Shown here piece after piece: positions 14,611-21,516 of a DNA stretch of 22,283 bases. Origin of the DNA: an uncultured Eubacteriales bacterium (GTDB lineage: Bacteria; Bacillota; Clostridia; Oscillospirales; Oscillospiraceae). A program made the translations under genes and the position numbers. The notes under the pieces were generated by a model. The model ran no database searches and was not told the origin of the DNA. It saw only the letters and a list, made by a program, of their open reading frames with translations. The stretch's first letter is position 1; every line of letters starts with the position of its first letter. Where the stretch lies: positions 1 to 22,283 of the forward strand of contig UQQF01000033.1 of assembly GCA_900543085.1 (NCBI GenBank), given 5' to 3'.

Positions 14611-15286
14611 CGCCGTATTTCAGCGTTTATCGGAGCTTTCCGACCCGACCTACAGGGATTTTCATGCGGGGCTGATACCGAACATTTCCCCGGAAACCAT
14701 CCTCGGCGTGCGTGTGCCCGCACTGCGCAAGCTCGCGCGGGAGCTGCGCGGCTCGGCCGAGGCGCAGGAGTTCATGGCCGCGCTGCCGCACGAATACTAC
14801 GACGAAAACTGCCTGCACGGTCTGCTGATAAACGACATAAAGGACTTCGGCGCGACGGTTTCCGCGCTGGACGCCTTTTTGCCCTATGTGGACAACTGGG
14901 CGGTTTGCGACCTTATCAGCCCGCGCAGCTTCAAGTCCCGCCCGCCGGAGCTGGCCGCGCACGTGCGCCGATGGCTTGAGAGCAGCCACAGCTACACCGT
15001 GCGCTTCGGCATAGGCGTGCTTATGAGCTTCTATCTGGACGAGGGCTTCGAGCCGGCTCAGCTCGAGGCGGTGGCGGAGCGCTGCTGCGAGGAGTACTAC
15101 GTCAACATGATGGTCGCCTGGTACTTCGCCACGGCTCTGGCCAAGCAGCCCGAGGCCGCGCTGCCGTACATAGAAAACCGCCGCCTCAGCCGCTGGACAC
15201 ACAACAAAGCCATACAAAAATCTATAGAATCCCGCCGCATCCCCGACGAGACCAAGGCGTATCTGAAGACCCTGCGCTGGAAATAA
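14600..15286 (+). CDS. DNA alkylation repair protein, AlkD-like glycosylase
   Basis: 228 residues, an AlkD-type length. The protein is all alpha-helical, built of HEAT-like repeats that cradle DNA and excise N3- or N7-alkylpurines. Family signatures include IPNISPETILGVRVPALRKLARELRG, YYDENCLHGLLINDIK, YVDNWAVCDLISPRSF (catalytic-groove Trp and Asp) and TVRFGIGVLMSFYLDE. GTG 14600 follows AGGAGG by about 8 nt and overlaps the previous stop, so translation is coupled. With the Ada protein at 18625-19632 the window holds two independent alkylation-repair functions. A strong terminator follows. Confidence 0.9.
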   Translation: MRSDAVFQRLSELSDPTYRDFHAGLIPNISPETILGVRVPALRKLARELRGSAEAQEFMAALPHEYYDENCLHGLLINDIKDFGATVSALDAFLPYVDNWAVCDLISPRSFKSRPPELAAHVRRWLESSHSYTVRFGIGVLMSFYLDEGFEPAQLEAVAERCCEEYYVNMMVAWYFATALAKQPEAALPYIENRRLSRWTHNKAIQKSIESRRIPDETKAYLKTLRWK

Positions 15287-15289
15287 GCA

Positions 15290-15329
15290 AACCACCCGCG
15301 CCGCTTTTGCGGCGCGGGTGGTTCCTTTT
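15290..15329. terminator. Bidirectional terminator between the AlkD-like and hydrolase genes
   Basis: AACCACCCGCGCCGC (15290-15304) and GCGGCGCGGGTGGTT (15309-15323) form a 15-bp stem around TTTT, followed by CCTTTT. Confidence 0.9.
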
Positions 15330-15337
15330 CGCGGGGC

Positions 15338-16378
15338 TTACAGCTTGGCGCCGAAGAACTCGACGAGCTTGTCCGTGATCTGCTCCACGTACTCCGGCAC
15401 CCAGTAGGTCTGGATGTGTGTTGCGCCGGGGACGAGGTACAGCTCCTTGTCGCTCGTGCCGGTGGCGGCGGCGAAGACGTGCTCGGTCATGTACAGCGTG
15501 TCGGCGCTCTTGCCGGCTATCATCAGCAGCGGGACGTCGATCAGCTCCGCGCCCTGCGCGGCGTCGAAGCTCATGAGGTCGACGTTGCTGCTGACCGTGT
15601 AGGCAAAGCTGCTGCACGGGTGAGCGTGAGTCTTGCCGTAGTAATAGTAGCCGTCGCGGTAGAGGTCGTAGGGCAGCTTGTCGGCCTCAGACTCGGGCAT
15701 CTCGCACATATTGGCGGTGTAGCGCACTTCCTTGCCGCTCAGCTCCAGCTCGCGCGCCTCGCAGGCCTCGCGCAGGCGCTGCTGTATGGTCGCCGTGGCG
15801 CTGTCGAGGAAGCCGTTGCGGCGCACGACGCCGGTGTTGAACATGCTCAGCGTGGCCACGGCCTTGAAGCGCTTGTCGGTTTGCGCGGCCTTGATGGTGT
15901 ATCCGCCGCCGCCGCAGATGCCGAGGACGCCGACGCGCTCGGGGTCTACGCCCGGGAACACGCGGATGATGTCGCAGGCGCGGTGGATGTCCTCGATCCT
16001 GTGCGCGGGCTTGTCCGTGTTGCGCGGCTCGCCGCCGCTGTGACCCTGATACGCCGCGTCAAAGGCTAGGGCGACATAGCCGTTCTCGGCCAGGCGCTGG
16101 GCGTAGAGGCCGGCCACCTGCTCCTTTACGCCGCCGTTCGGGTGAGCCACGACGACGCCGGCGTACTTCTTCTCCGCGCCCTTGTCATAGCCCGCCGGGA
16201 CGTAGACGTTGGCGACGAGCCTGAGCCTGTCCAGCATATAGCTGATGGGTATGATGTTGACCTTGCCGGGGACGTTTTCGGTGATGGCTCCGGAGTAGAC
16301 CAGGCCGAAGGGGTTATCGTTGTAGGTGCTCTCGGCGGCGACTTCCTCCGCCGTGCGATAGGTGAACAGTTCGCTCAT
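15338..16378 (-). CDS. Alpha/beta hydrolase with predicted Cys nucleophile
   Basis: 346 residues; ATG 16378 follows GGAGG. The alpha/beta-hydrolase fold is shown by VVVAHPNGG (about 76-83, oxyanion region), the nucleophile elbow VGVLGICGGGGY with C155 where esterases carry Ser, the acid candidate D293 (IAGKSADTLYM) and H321 (PGATHIQTY). A Cys elbow is known in dienelactone-hydrolase-type and YcjY-like proteins. No signal peptide. It is divergent from a MerR regulator, and its promoter has the 19-bp dyad spacer seen at MerR-activated genes, so expression is probably switched on by a small molecule sensed by that regulator. Substrate unknown: lactone, ester or xenobiotic. Confidence 0.88.
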   Translation of the reverse strand: MSELFTYRTAEEVAAESTYNDNPFGLVYSGAITENVPGKVNIIPISYMLDRLRLVANVYVPAGYDKGAEKKYAGVVVAHPNGGVKEQVAGLYAQRLAENGYVALAFDAAYQGHSGGEPRNTDKPAHRIEDIHRACDIIRVFPGVDPERVGVLGICGGGGYTIKAAQTDKRFKAVATLSMFNTGVVRRNGFLDSATATIQQRLREACEARELELSGKEVRYTANMCEMPESEADKLPYDLYRDGYYYYGKTHAHPCSSFAYTVSSNVDLMSFDAAQGAELIDVPLLMIAGKSADTLYMTEHVFAAATGTSDKELYLVPGATHIQTYWVPEYVEQITDKLVEFFGAKL

Positions 16379-16411
16379 TGTTGTGTGCCTCCTTGAAATT
16401 CGGGTAAACGC

Positions 16412-16440
16412 TTGCCTTTTGTTTTCCTTACGGTTATAAT
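16412..16440 (+). promoter_or_regulatory. Promoter of the merR operon
   Basis: TTGCCT (16412-16417), a 17-bp spacer and perfect TATAAT (16435-16440). Its -10 overlaps the hydrolase -10 by three bases, and its start point would fall in the MerR dyad, so MerR binding should also affect its own gene. Confidence 0.7.
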
Positions 16441-16468
16441 ATAGACCCGGTAGCAACTACCGAGTCAA
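16438..16468 (-). promoter_or_regulatory. MerR-type promoter of the hydrolase with 19-bp dyad spacer
   Basis: On the minus strand, TTGACT (16463-16468), a 19-bp spacer (16444-16462) and TATATT (16438-16443). The spacer holds the dyad CGGTAG/CTACCG around a 3-nt centre (16448-16462). An over-long 19-bp spacer with a centred dyad is the classic layout of promoters that MerR proteins activate by untwisting DNA. Confidence 0.8.
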
Positions 16469-16479
16469 GAGGTGTAACT

Positions 16480-16893
16480 ATGAACAATTTGTTAACCATG
16501 AAGCAGTGCTGCGAGGCCACGGGCATGAGCTACGAGGCGCTGAAGTTCTACTGCAACGAGGGGCTTGTCCCAAACGTCAAGCGCGCGGCGAACAACTATC
16601 GCGTCTTTGACGAGCACGACGTGAACTGGATACGCTCTCTGGCCTGTCTCAAGCGCTGCGGGATGAGCATACAGGAGATGAAGGAGTACCTGGCGCTGTG
16701 CTTGCAGGGGCAGAGCACTATACCCCGGCGCATGGAGCTGCTGGAGAACTACAAGCGCTCGCTGCACGCGCGCATGGCCGAGCTCCAGGACAGCCTGGAC
16801 TTCATCGCCTGGAAGGAGAACTTCTACCGCGAGGTGCTCGAGGGCAGGACCGAGTACCACAGCGACCTGATAGCCGAGGACGCGCACGCATGA
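16480..16893 (+). CDS. MerR family transcriptional regulator
   Basis: 137 residues. The N-terminal winged helix domain reads LTMKQCCEATGMSYEALKFYCNEGLVPNVKRAANNYRVFDEHDVNWI (about 5-52), with the usual R-x-Y-R-x-F-type wing and the LxCLKRCGMSIQEMKEYL segment. A coiled-coil dimer helix (about 80-120) follows and the effector region is short, with no CxxC-type metal loop, so a small organic ligand or redox signal is more likely than a metal. It is divergent from the hydrolase with a matching 19-bp promoter. Its TGA overlaps the ATG of the exonuclease gene (ATGA), indicating coupled translation. Confidence 0.92.
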   Translation: MNNLLTMKQCCEATGMSYEALKFYCNEGLVPNVKRAANNYRVFDEHDVNWIRSLACLKRCGMSIQEMKEYLALCLQGQSTIPRRMELLENYKRSLHARMAELQDSLDFIAWKENFYREVLEGRTEYHSDLIAEDAHA

Positions 16894-17465
16894 GCCGCTA
16901 CGTCGTCTTTGACACGGAGACGCCCAACTCCCGCAACGACAGGATGTGCCAGATAGGCGTCAGCGTGGTGGAAAACGGACGGATAACCGAGAGCTTTGTG
17001 CGTCTGGTGGACCCCGAGTGCGACTTTGCGGCCTTCAACGTCATGCTGCACGGCATCACGCCGGAGGCGACCTATGGCTCGCCGTGCTTTGCCGAGCTCT
17101 GGCGCGGCGAGCTGGAGGAGGTCTTCTCCGAGGGCGTGCTGGTGGCACACAACGCGCCCTTTGACATGGCGGTGCTCTCCAAGTGCCTGCGCGCCTACGG
17201 CATACGCTGGCGCGAGCGCGCGCCGTACATAGACACCGTGCGTATGGCCAGGCAGGCCTTCCCCTCCCTGCCGAACCACAAGCTGGACACGCTCTCGGCC
17301 GCGCTGGGCATAGAGCTTGACCATCACGACGCGGGGAGCGACGCCGAGGCCTGCGCGCGCATCTTCCTCGCAAGCATAGAATGCGGGGCGGAGCCGGGCG
17401 CGTTTTTGCGCGAATATGACCTGCTGCGGTGCAGCACGCTGAAAGGGGCGGTAGGACGTGGCTGA
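16890..17465 (+). CDS. DnaQ-like 3'-5' exonuclease (DEDDh)
   Basis: 191 residues. Exo I motif FDTET supplies D8 and E10, Exo II HNAPFD supplies D92, and Exo III HHDAGSDAEA gives H146 and D151 in the H-x4-D spacing of the DEDDh class. This metal-dependent fold trims or proofreads single-stranded DNA or RNA. The protein is a bare exonuclease domain with no polymerase or helicase fusion. It starts within the merR stop and its end overlaps the methyltransferase gene by 8 nt, so the three form a tight operon; no common pathway is obvious. Confidence 0.9.
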   Translation: MSRYVVFDTETPNSRNDRMCQIGVSVVENGRITESFVRLVDPECDFAAFNVMLHGITPEATYGSPCFAELWRGELEEVFSEGVLVAHNAPFDMAVLSKCLRAYGIRWRERAPYIDTVRMARQAFPSLPNHKLDTLSAALGIELDHHDAGSDAEACARIFLASIECGAEPGAFLREYDLLRCSTLKGAVGRG

Positions 17466-18228
17466 CATGCCAGTGATAGAGCGCGGCTCGCCCGTCTCCT
17501 CGCTGGTCATCCCGCTCTGGTGCCGGGCGCAGTGCAGGGTCTTGTACCCGCAGCTCGGCGTCGGAGAGGACGACGCCGAGACGGTGTCGCGCCTCCGCGC
17601 CGACTTCACCGCCGCACGGCAGAGCGAGCCGCTGCTCTACGCGCTGCGCCAGGACATGCTCGCCTCGCGGCTCGAGGCGTACCTTGCGCCCCACCCGCGC
17701 GCCGTGCTGATAGATTTGGGCTGCGGGCTGGACACGCTCTTGCGCCGGGTGGACAACGGCTGCTGCAGGCGCATCTACGTAGACTTGCCCGAGGCCATGG
17801 CGCTGCGCGAAAAGCTCCTCCCAGCGCGCGAGCGCGAGGAGTACATCGCCGCCGACGCGCTGGGGCTGCCGCGCTTCGAGGGCATAGACCCCGCGGAGGG
17901 TGTGTACGTCGTAATGAGCGGGCTGAGCTGCCACCTCACGCCGGACGAAAACCGCGCGCTGATAAACGCCCTGGCGCGGACTTTCCCGGGTGCGAGGGTG
18001 GGATTTGACGCCCTGGGCGCCCCTGCGCGGCTGTTCTCGGCCTCGATGGGCATACGCTCCTACCTGCCGCGCTCCGGCGCCGTGGAGCGCTGGGAGGGCG
18101 TCTCCGGGCTGGAGGCGTTCACGCGCCTGCCGGAGAAGTACGCCTGCCTGCCGCGGGCGAAGCGGCTGCGTCTGGCCGCCCTGCTCGCGCTGGGCGTGCT
18201 GAGAGTGTGCGAGCTGCGCCTTGCATAA
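17458..18228 (+). CDS. Class I SAM-dependent methyltransferase, LCM/TcmP-like
   Basis: 256 residues. The SAM-binding motif LIDLGCGLDTLLRR (84-97) is typical of the leucine carboxyl methyltransferase/TcmP-type O-methyltransferase group, and IYVDLPEAMALREKLLP is the following acidic-loop strand. MSGLSCHLTPDENRALINAL matches the later strand and helix. No signal peptide. GTG 17458 overlaps the exonuclease gene; ATG 17467 in the same frame is an alternative with no better ribosome site. Probably an O- or carboxyl-methyltransferase acting on a small molecule; substrate unknown. Co-transcribed with merR and the exonuclease. Confidence 0.85.
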   Translation: MADMPVIERGSPVSSLVIPLWCRAQCRVLYPQLGVGEDDAETVSRLRADFTAARQSEPLLYALRQDMLASRLEAYLAPHPRAVLIDLGCGLDTLLRRVDNGCCRRIYVDLPEAMALREKLLPAREREEYIAADALGLPRFEGIDPAEGVYVVMSGLSCHLTPDENRALINALARTFPGARVGFDALGAPARLFSASMGIRSYLPRSGAVERWEGVSGLEAFTRLPEKYACLPRAKRLRLAALLALGVLRVCELRLA

Positions 18229-18267
18229 CGCGCTGCGCGCGGGCATATGCTCTAAGGGGTGATGAGC

Positions 18268-18549
18268 ATGAATTGCCTTTTTTCCGACCTGCGCAGCAAA
18301 GAGGTCATTGATTTGAAAAGCGGCGCCAGGCTGGGCTACGTCTGCGACGCCGAGTTCGACTCGTGCAGCGGCCAGATCTGCGCGCTGATAGTGCCCGGCG
18401 CAGGGCGCGCCGGAGGGCTGCTCGGCCGCGACGACGACTACGTCATCCCCTGGGGCTGCATAACCCGCCTGGGCGACGACATCATCCTGGTCGAGCTGCC
18501 GGACTCCACGCAGCGCCGCCGCCGCGAAAAGCGCCCGCTGATATATTGA
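18268..18549 (+). CDS. YlmC/YmxH family sporulation protein (PRC-barrel)
   Basis: 93 residues. The single PRC-barrel domain reads FSDLRSKEVIDLKSGARLGYVCDAEFD, then GQICALIVPG and DDYVIPWGCITRLGDDIILVEL, the standard pattern of YlmC/YmxH proteins found in spore formers; their molecular role is poorly defined. ATG 18268 follows AAGGGG by 8 nt; the in-frame GTG 18259 and ATG 18262 lie too close to it. It begins 39 nt after the methyltransferase gene and may be the last gene of that operon, since a terminator follows at 18567-18604. Confidence 0.88.
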   Translation: MNCLFSDLRSKEVIDLKSGARLGYVCDAEFDSCSGQICALIVPGAGRAGGLLGRDDDYVIPWGCITRLGDDIILVELPDSTQRRRREKRPLIY

Positions 18550-18566
18550 CCACGCCCCGAACGCTG

Positions 18567-18604
18567 AAAACCGGGCGCGAACCCACAGGTTCGCGCCCGG
18601 TTTT
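18567..18604. terminator. Bidirectional terminator between the YlmC/YmxH gene and ada
   Basis: A perfect 17-bp stem with AAAACC and GGTTTT ends around a CACA loop (18584-18587), serving the two convergent genes. Confidence 0.9.
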
Positions 18605-18624
18605 AATGCGCTGCTATGTACGCC

Positions 18625-19632
18625 TCAGCCGGTTCCGCCATGCTCCGCCTCAAGCTTCAGCAAAAACTCTTTCCTGTCCAGCCCTCCGGCGTAGCCGACG
18701 AGCGAGCCGCCCTTGCCCACCACGCGGTGGCAGGGCACCACTATGACCACGGGGTTGCGGTTGTTCGCCATGCCCACGGCGCGCGAGGCCTTGGCGTTGC
18801 CGAGCGCGGCGGCGATATCCTGATAGCTGCGCGTCTCGCCGTAGGGTATCCGGCACAGCTGCGCCCAGACGCGGCGCTGGAACTCCGTCCCGCGCAGGTC
18901 GAGCGGCAGATCGAACTTCCTCCGCCGCCCGGCGAAGTACTCGTCCAGCTGGCGCTTGGCCTCGGTGATGAACACCCCGCGCGCGGCCTCGGCCTCGCCC
19001 TCCCGGGCAAAGGCGATGCCGGTTATCCCCGCCTCGCTCTCGGCTATGCGCAGCAGCCCGACGGGCGAATCTACGACGCAAACCGTCTCGCCGCCGCTTC
19101 GCTGCGAGGCGTACTCGCGGGGCGTCACGCCGGTCTGGCGGCGGAAGAAGGCCGAAAACGCCGCGCTGCCCATCCCCACGGCGGAGGCGGCCTCCGTCGC
19201 CGTCCGCCCGGCGTCGAGCAGCGCCTTGGCGCGCTGAATACGCAGTGCGTCCGCGTACTGCCTCATGTCCACGCCGCAGCAGCGCTCGAACACGCGCGTG
19301 AGCCGGGCGCGGCTCAGCCCCAAGCCGGCGAGCGCGGCGCGCATGGCGTCCGCATCGGCGAGGTGCAGCTCTATCAGCTCCCGGGCGCGCGCCGCCGTGC
19401 CGGCGTCGGGGTCGTAGTCCGGCACGTCGGGGCGGCAGCGCTTGCACGGCCTGTACCCGGCGGCCTCAGCCTCGGCGGCGGTGTCGAAATACTCTATGTT
19501 CTCCGGCCTGGGCGGCCTTGACTTGCACGACGGCCTGCAATATATGCCCGTGCTCCTGACGGCGTAGAAGAACCTGCCGTCATACGCGCCGTCGCACTCC
19601 AGCACCGCGCGCAGCTTTTCGCTCTCGGTCAT
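18625..19632 (-). CDS. ada: Bifunctional Ada: methylphosphotriester sensor/activator and O6-alkylguanine transferase
   Basis: 335 residues (E. coli Ada 354). N-terminal Ada domain with zinc/acceptor cysteines C32, C36, C63 and C66 (GIYCRPSCKSRPPRPENIEYF, then GYRPCKRCRPD). An AraC-type helix-turn-helix follows (about 80-180: LGLSRARLTRVFERCCGVDMRQYA, AASAVGMGSAAFSAFFRRQTGVTPREY). The C-terminal suicide methyltransferase has acceptor C301 in VVPCHRVVG, plus RVWAQLCRIPYGETRSYQDIA. Methyl transfer from DNA phosphotriesters to the N-domain switches on transcription; the C-domain repairs O6-methylguanine. ATG 19632 follows GAGAGGAGG. An extended -10-like TGG TAAACT lies at 19655-19663 but its -35 is poor, as expected for an activator-dependent promoter. 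Confidence 0.96.
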   Translation of the reverse strand: MTESEKLRAVLECDGAYDGRFFYAVRSTGIYCRPSCKSRPPRPENIEYFDTAAEAEAAGYRPCKRCRPDVPDYDPDAGTAARARELIELHLADADAMRAALAGLGLSRARLTRVFERCCGVDMRQYADALRIQRAKALLDAGRTATEAASAVGMGSAAFSAFFRRQTGVTPREYASQRSGGETVCVVDSPVGLLRIAESEAGITGIAFAREGEAEAARGVFITEAKRQLDEYFAGRRRKFDLPLDLRGTEFQRRVWAQLCRIPYGETRSYQDIAAALGNAKASRAVGMANNRNPVVIVVPCHRVVGKGGSLVGYAGGLDRKEFLLKLEAEHGGTG

Positions 19633-19754
19633 GTCCGCGCCTCCTCTCAACGTCAGTTTACCACATCCGCCGGGAAATTGCTTTATATTTTGTGACGTCC
19701 AATTCCCGGCATGTTCCCTTCGCCGGCGCGGACGCATTGAAACAGCATCGTAAC

Positions 19755-19783
19755 TTTACCCGCCGCGGCGGGAGTGGTAAAAT
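19755..19783 (+). promoter_or_regulatory. Promoter of the orphan gene, with palindromic spacer
   Basis: TTTACC (19755-19760), a 17-bp spacer and TAAAAT (19778-19783) preceded by TGG. A perfect 14-bp palindrome CCCGCCGCGGCGGG (19759-19772) fills the spacer and enters the -35 box, a good place for a repressor site. Confidence 0.6.
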
Positions 19784-19807
19784 ATCCCCGGGAAGCGAGG
19801 GATGAGC

Positions 19808-20356
19808 ATGAGCCAGTGCACCTTTATCGCGGCGAACGTGCCGCTCGCGGAGGTACGCAGCCCCTACTACAGCACATTCTCCATAAACGAGGCCGTCGCG
19901 GCGGGCACAGCGCTCGACGCGGACACACTCGGCTGCGGCATAGACCCGGATGAGCCGGACGCGGTGCTCGCCTGCGGCCTTGACTCCGGCAAAGTCCCGG
20001 CGGACAACTTTTCGCTGCTCGAGTTCCCGTTTGCGCGCTGTTACTGTGATATGGATCTCGCCGTGAGCATAGAGTTTGGCGGTCTCGGACCCGAGGACAT
20101 GACGCCGGAGAAGGCGGCGCGCATCGCGGGCTACGTGCGCGAGGTGCTCACGCGCACGGACGCCGTGGAGCTGTGGACAGTGTGGCTTTCCGAATACGAT
20201 CCTCCTCGCATAAAAGATCGCCGAGTTGCGGCTTCGGCCTTCACCGGCGAGGACGTGGAGGAGATTTACTCCGCCTCGTGCTGGCCGACCGACGACATAG
20301 TCAACCTGTATGGCGGCGAGCGGACAACTTACCACTGTCTGCGCGTGGAGAGGTGA
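19808..20356 (+). CDS. Hypothetical cytoplasmic protein (unrecognised)
   Basis: 182 residues; ATG 19808 follows GAGGG by 6 nt, while ATG 19802 abuts it. No signal peptide or membrane span; the protein is acidic. It opens with CTFIAANVPLAEVRSPYYSTFSINEAVAAGTAL and has a middle part DNFSLLEFPFARCYCDMDLAVSIEFGGLG, then a helical segment MTPEKAARIAGYVREVL and an ending with SAFTGEDVEEIY. Several Cys residues are spread without a metal-site pattern. The mix of strands and one helix suggests a small alpha/beta fold, but no family is recognised. It stands alone between divergent ada and rpsB, under its own palindrome-bearing promoter. Confidence 0.7.
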   Translation: MSQCTFIAANVPLAEVRSPYYSTFSINEAVAAGTALDADTLGCGIDPDEPDAVLACGLDSGKVPADNFSLLEFPFARCYCDMDLAVSIEFGGLGPEDMTPEKAARIAGYVREVLTRTDAVELWTVWLSEYDPPRIKDRRVAASAFTGEDVEEIYSASCWPTDDIVNLYGGERTTYHCLRVER

Positions 20357-20399
20357 GCGATTTTAGGCGCATTTTACCTGAAAATAACGCAAAAAGTCC

Positions 20400-20428
20400 T
20401 TGCAATCAGCCGGGGCTTTTGCTATAAT
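20400..20428 (+). promoter_or_regulatory. Promoter of rpsB
   Basis: TTGCAA (20400-20405), a 17-bp spacer and perfect TATAAT (20423-20428). The start is expected near 20435, giving a leader of about 117 nt. Confidence 0.85.
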
Positions 20429-20434
20429 ATATCG

Positions 20435-20541
20435 GCATTACACACGGTATGGGCGATCTCCGACCCCGTGGCGACGGGACAAGCCGTCGCTGGGTCGTGG
20501 GGAGCTGACCCCGGCCGGAGGTAATAACAAACTAAAGGAGG
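20435..20541 (+). promoter_or_regulatory. Structured rpsB leader, candidate S2 autoregulatory element
   Basis: GCGACGG (20471-20477) pairs with CCGTCGC (20484-20490), stacked on CGACCC (20461-20466) with GGGTCG (20492-20497), and an outer CTC/GAG extension. A CCGGCCGG palindrome (20511-20518) and the ribosome site AAAGGAGG (20534-20541) follow. Ribosomal-protein leaders often bind their own product; S2 binding here is inference. Confidence 0.5.
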
Positions 20542-20551
20542 AAACAAAACA

Positions 20552-21295
20552 ATGGCAGTAGTATCCATGAAGCAGCTTCTGGAGGCCGGCGTACACTTCG
20601 GTCACCAGACCCGCCGCTGGAACCCCAAGATGGCCGAGTACATTTACTGCGAGCGTAACGGCATCTACATCATCGACCTGCAGAAGACCGTCAAGAAGCT
20701 CGAGGAGGCCTACAACTTCGTGCGCGAGCTCGCCGCCAACGGCCAGAACATCCTGTTCGTCGGCACCAAGAAGCAGGCCGCCGAGGCCATAAAGGAGGAG
20801 GCCGAGCGCGTCGGCCAGTACTACGTCAACGCCCGTTGGCTGGGCGGCATGCTCACCAACTTCAAGACCATGCGCACCCGTATCGACCGTCTTGCTCAGC
20901 TCAAGCGCATGCAGGAGGACGGCACCTTCGACATGCTTCCCAAGAAGGAAGTCATGAAGCTCATGGGCGAGATGGCCAAGCTCGAGAAGTATCTCGGCGG
21001 CGTCAAGGACATGAAGCGTCTCCCCGGCGCCCTGTTCATCGTTGACTCCCGCAAGGAGCACAACGCCATCGCCGAGGCCCGCAAGCTGCACATCCCCATC
21101 ATCGCCATCGTCGACACCAACTGCGACCCCGACGAGGTCGACTACGTCATCCCCGCCAACGACGACGCCATCCGCGCCATCAAGCTCATCAGCGCCACCA
21201 TGGCCAACGCCGTGCAGGAAGGCCGCCAGGGCGCCGATGCCGCCGCCGAGGAAGAAGCCAAGGTCGAGGAAGCTGACGAGACCGAGGCCGAGTGA
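20552..21295 (+). CDS. rpsB: 30S ribosomal protein S2
   Basis: 247 residues, normal for bacterial S2, which sits at the head-platform junction of the small subunit. Signatures are [55 protein letters not shown] and [30 protein letters not shown]. The tail is acidic ([15 protein letters not shown]), common in Bacillota. AAAGGAGG precedes ATG 20552 by 10 nt. Codon use is strongly biased, with ATC for Ile and almost no ATA, in keeping with high expression. It is followed by tsf after 221 bp, the usual bacterial pairing. Confidence 0.98.
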   Translation: MAVVSMKQLLEAGVHFGHQTRRWNPKMAEYIYCERNGIYIIDLQKTVKKLEEAYNFVRELAANGQNILFVGTKKQAAEAIKEEAERVGQYYVNARWLGGMLTNFKTMRTRIDRLAQLKRMQEDGTFDMLPKKEVMKLMGEMAKLEKYLGGVKDMKRLPGALFIVDSRKEHNAIAEARKLHIPIIAIVDTNCDPDEVDYVIPANDDAIRAIKLISATMANAVQEGRQGADAAAEEEAKVEEADETEAE

Positions 21296-21516
21296 TTATT
21301 TGAGCCTTAATCCTGCAGCGTCCCCGCGCCCGCGTCCGGTTATTTTCACGCCCTGCTGCGTTAATTCTCCGTGACGGGCACAAAGCCCGTCTGCGTCGAA
21401 TTGCCTTGCCGGACGAGAGAATCCCTCGAGCGCAGACACGGTTCCGCTACAGGAATAAGTCTCTGAGTGAGCTACAGTCATATTAACGTTTAAATTTACG
21501 GAAGGAAGATATAACT
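21296..21516 (+). other. 221-bp rpsB-tsf spacer with overlapping stems
   Basis: No gene. GACGGGC (21373-21379) pairs with GCCCGTC (21385-21391). GTCTGCG (21389-21395) can instead pair with CGCAGAC (21431-21437), enclosing CGAG/CTCG. The two stems share three bases and so compete. No T-tract follows either, so it is not a plain terminator. GGAAGG at 21500-21505 is the tsf ribosome site. No convincing promoter is seen. Confidence 0.4.

Noticed and set aside
18221..18252. Sporulation-sigma (SigF/SigG-like) promoter ahead of the YlmC/YmxH gene
   Set aside because: GCATA and CATATG are present with about 16 bp between, but the match is too loose to separate from chance in this GC-rich sequence.
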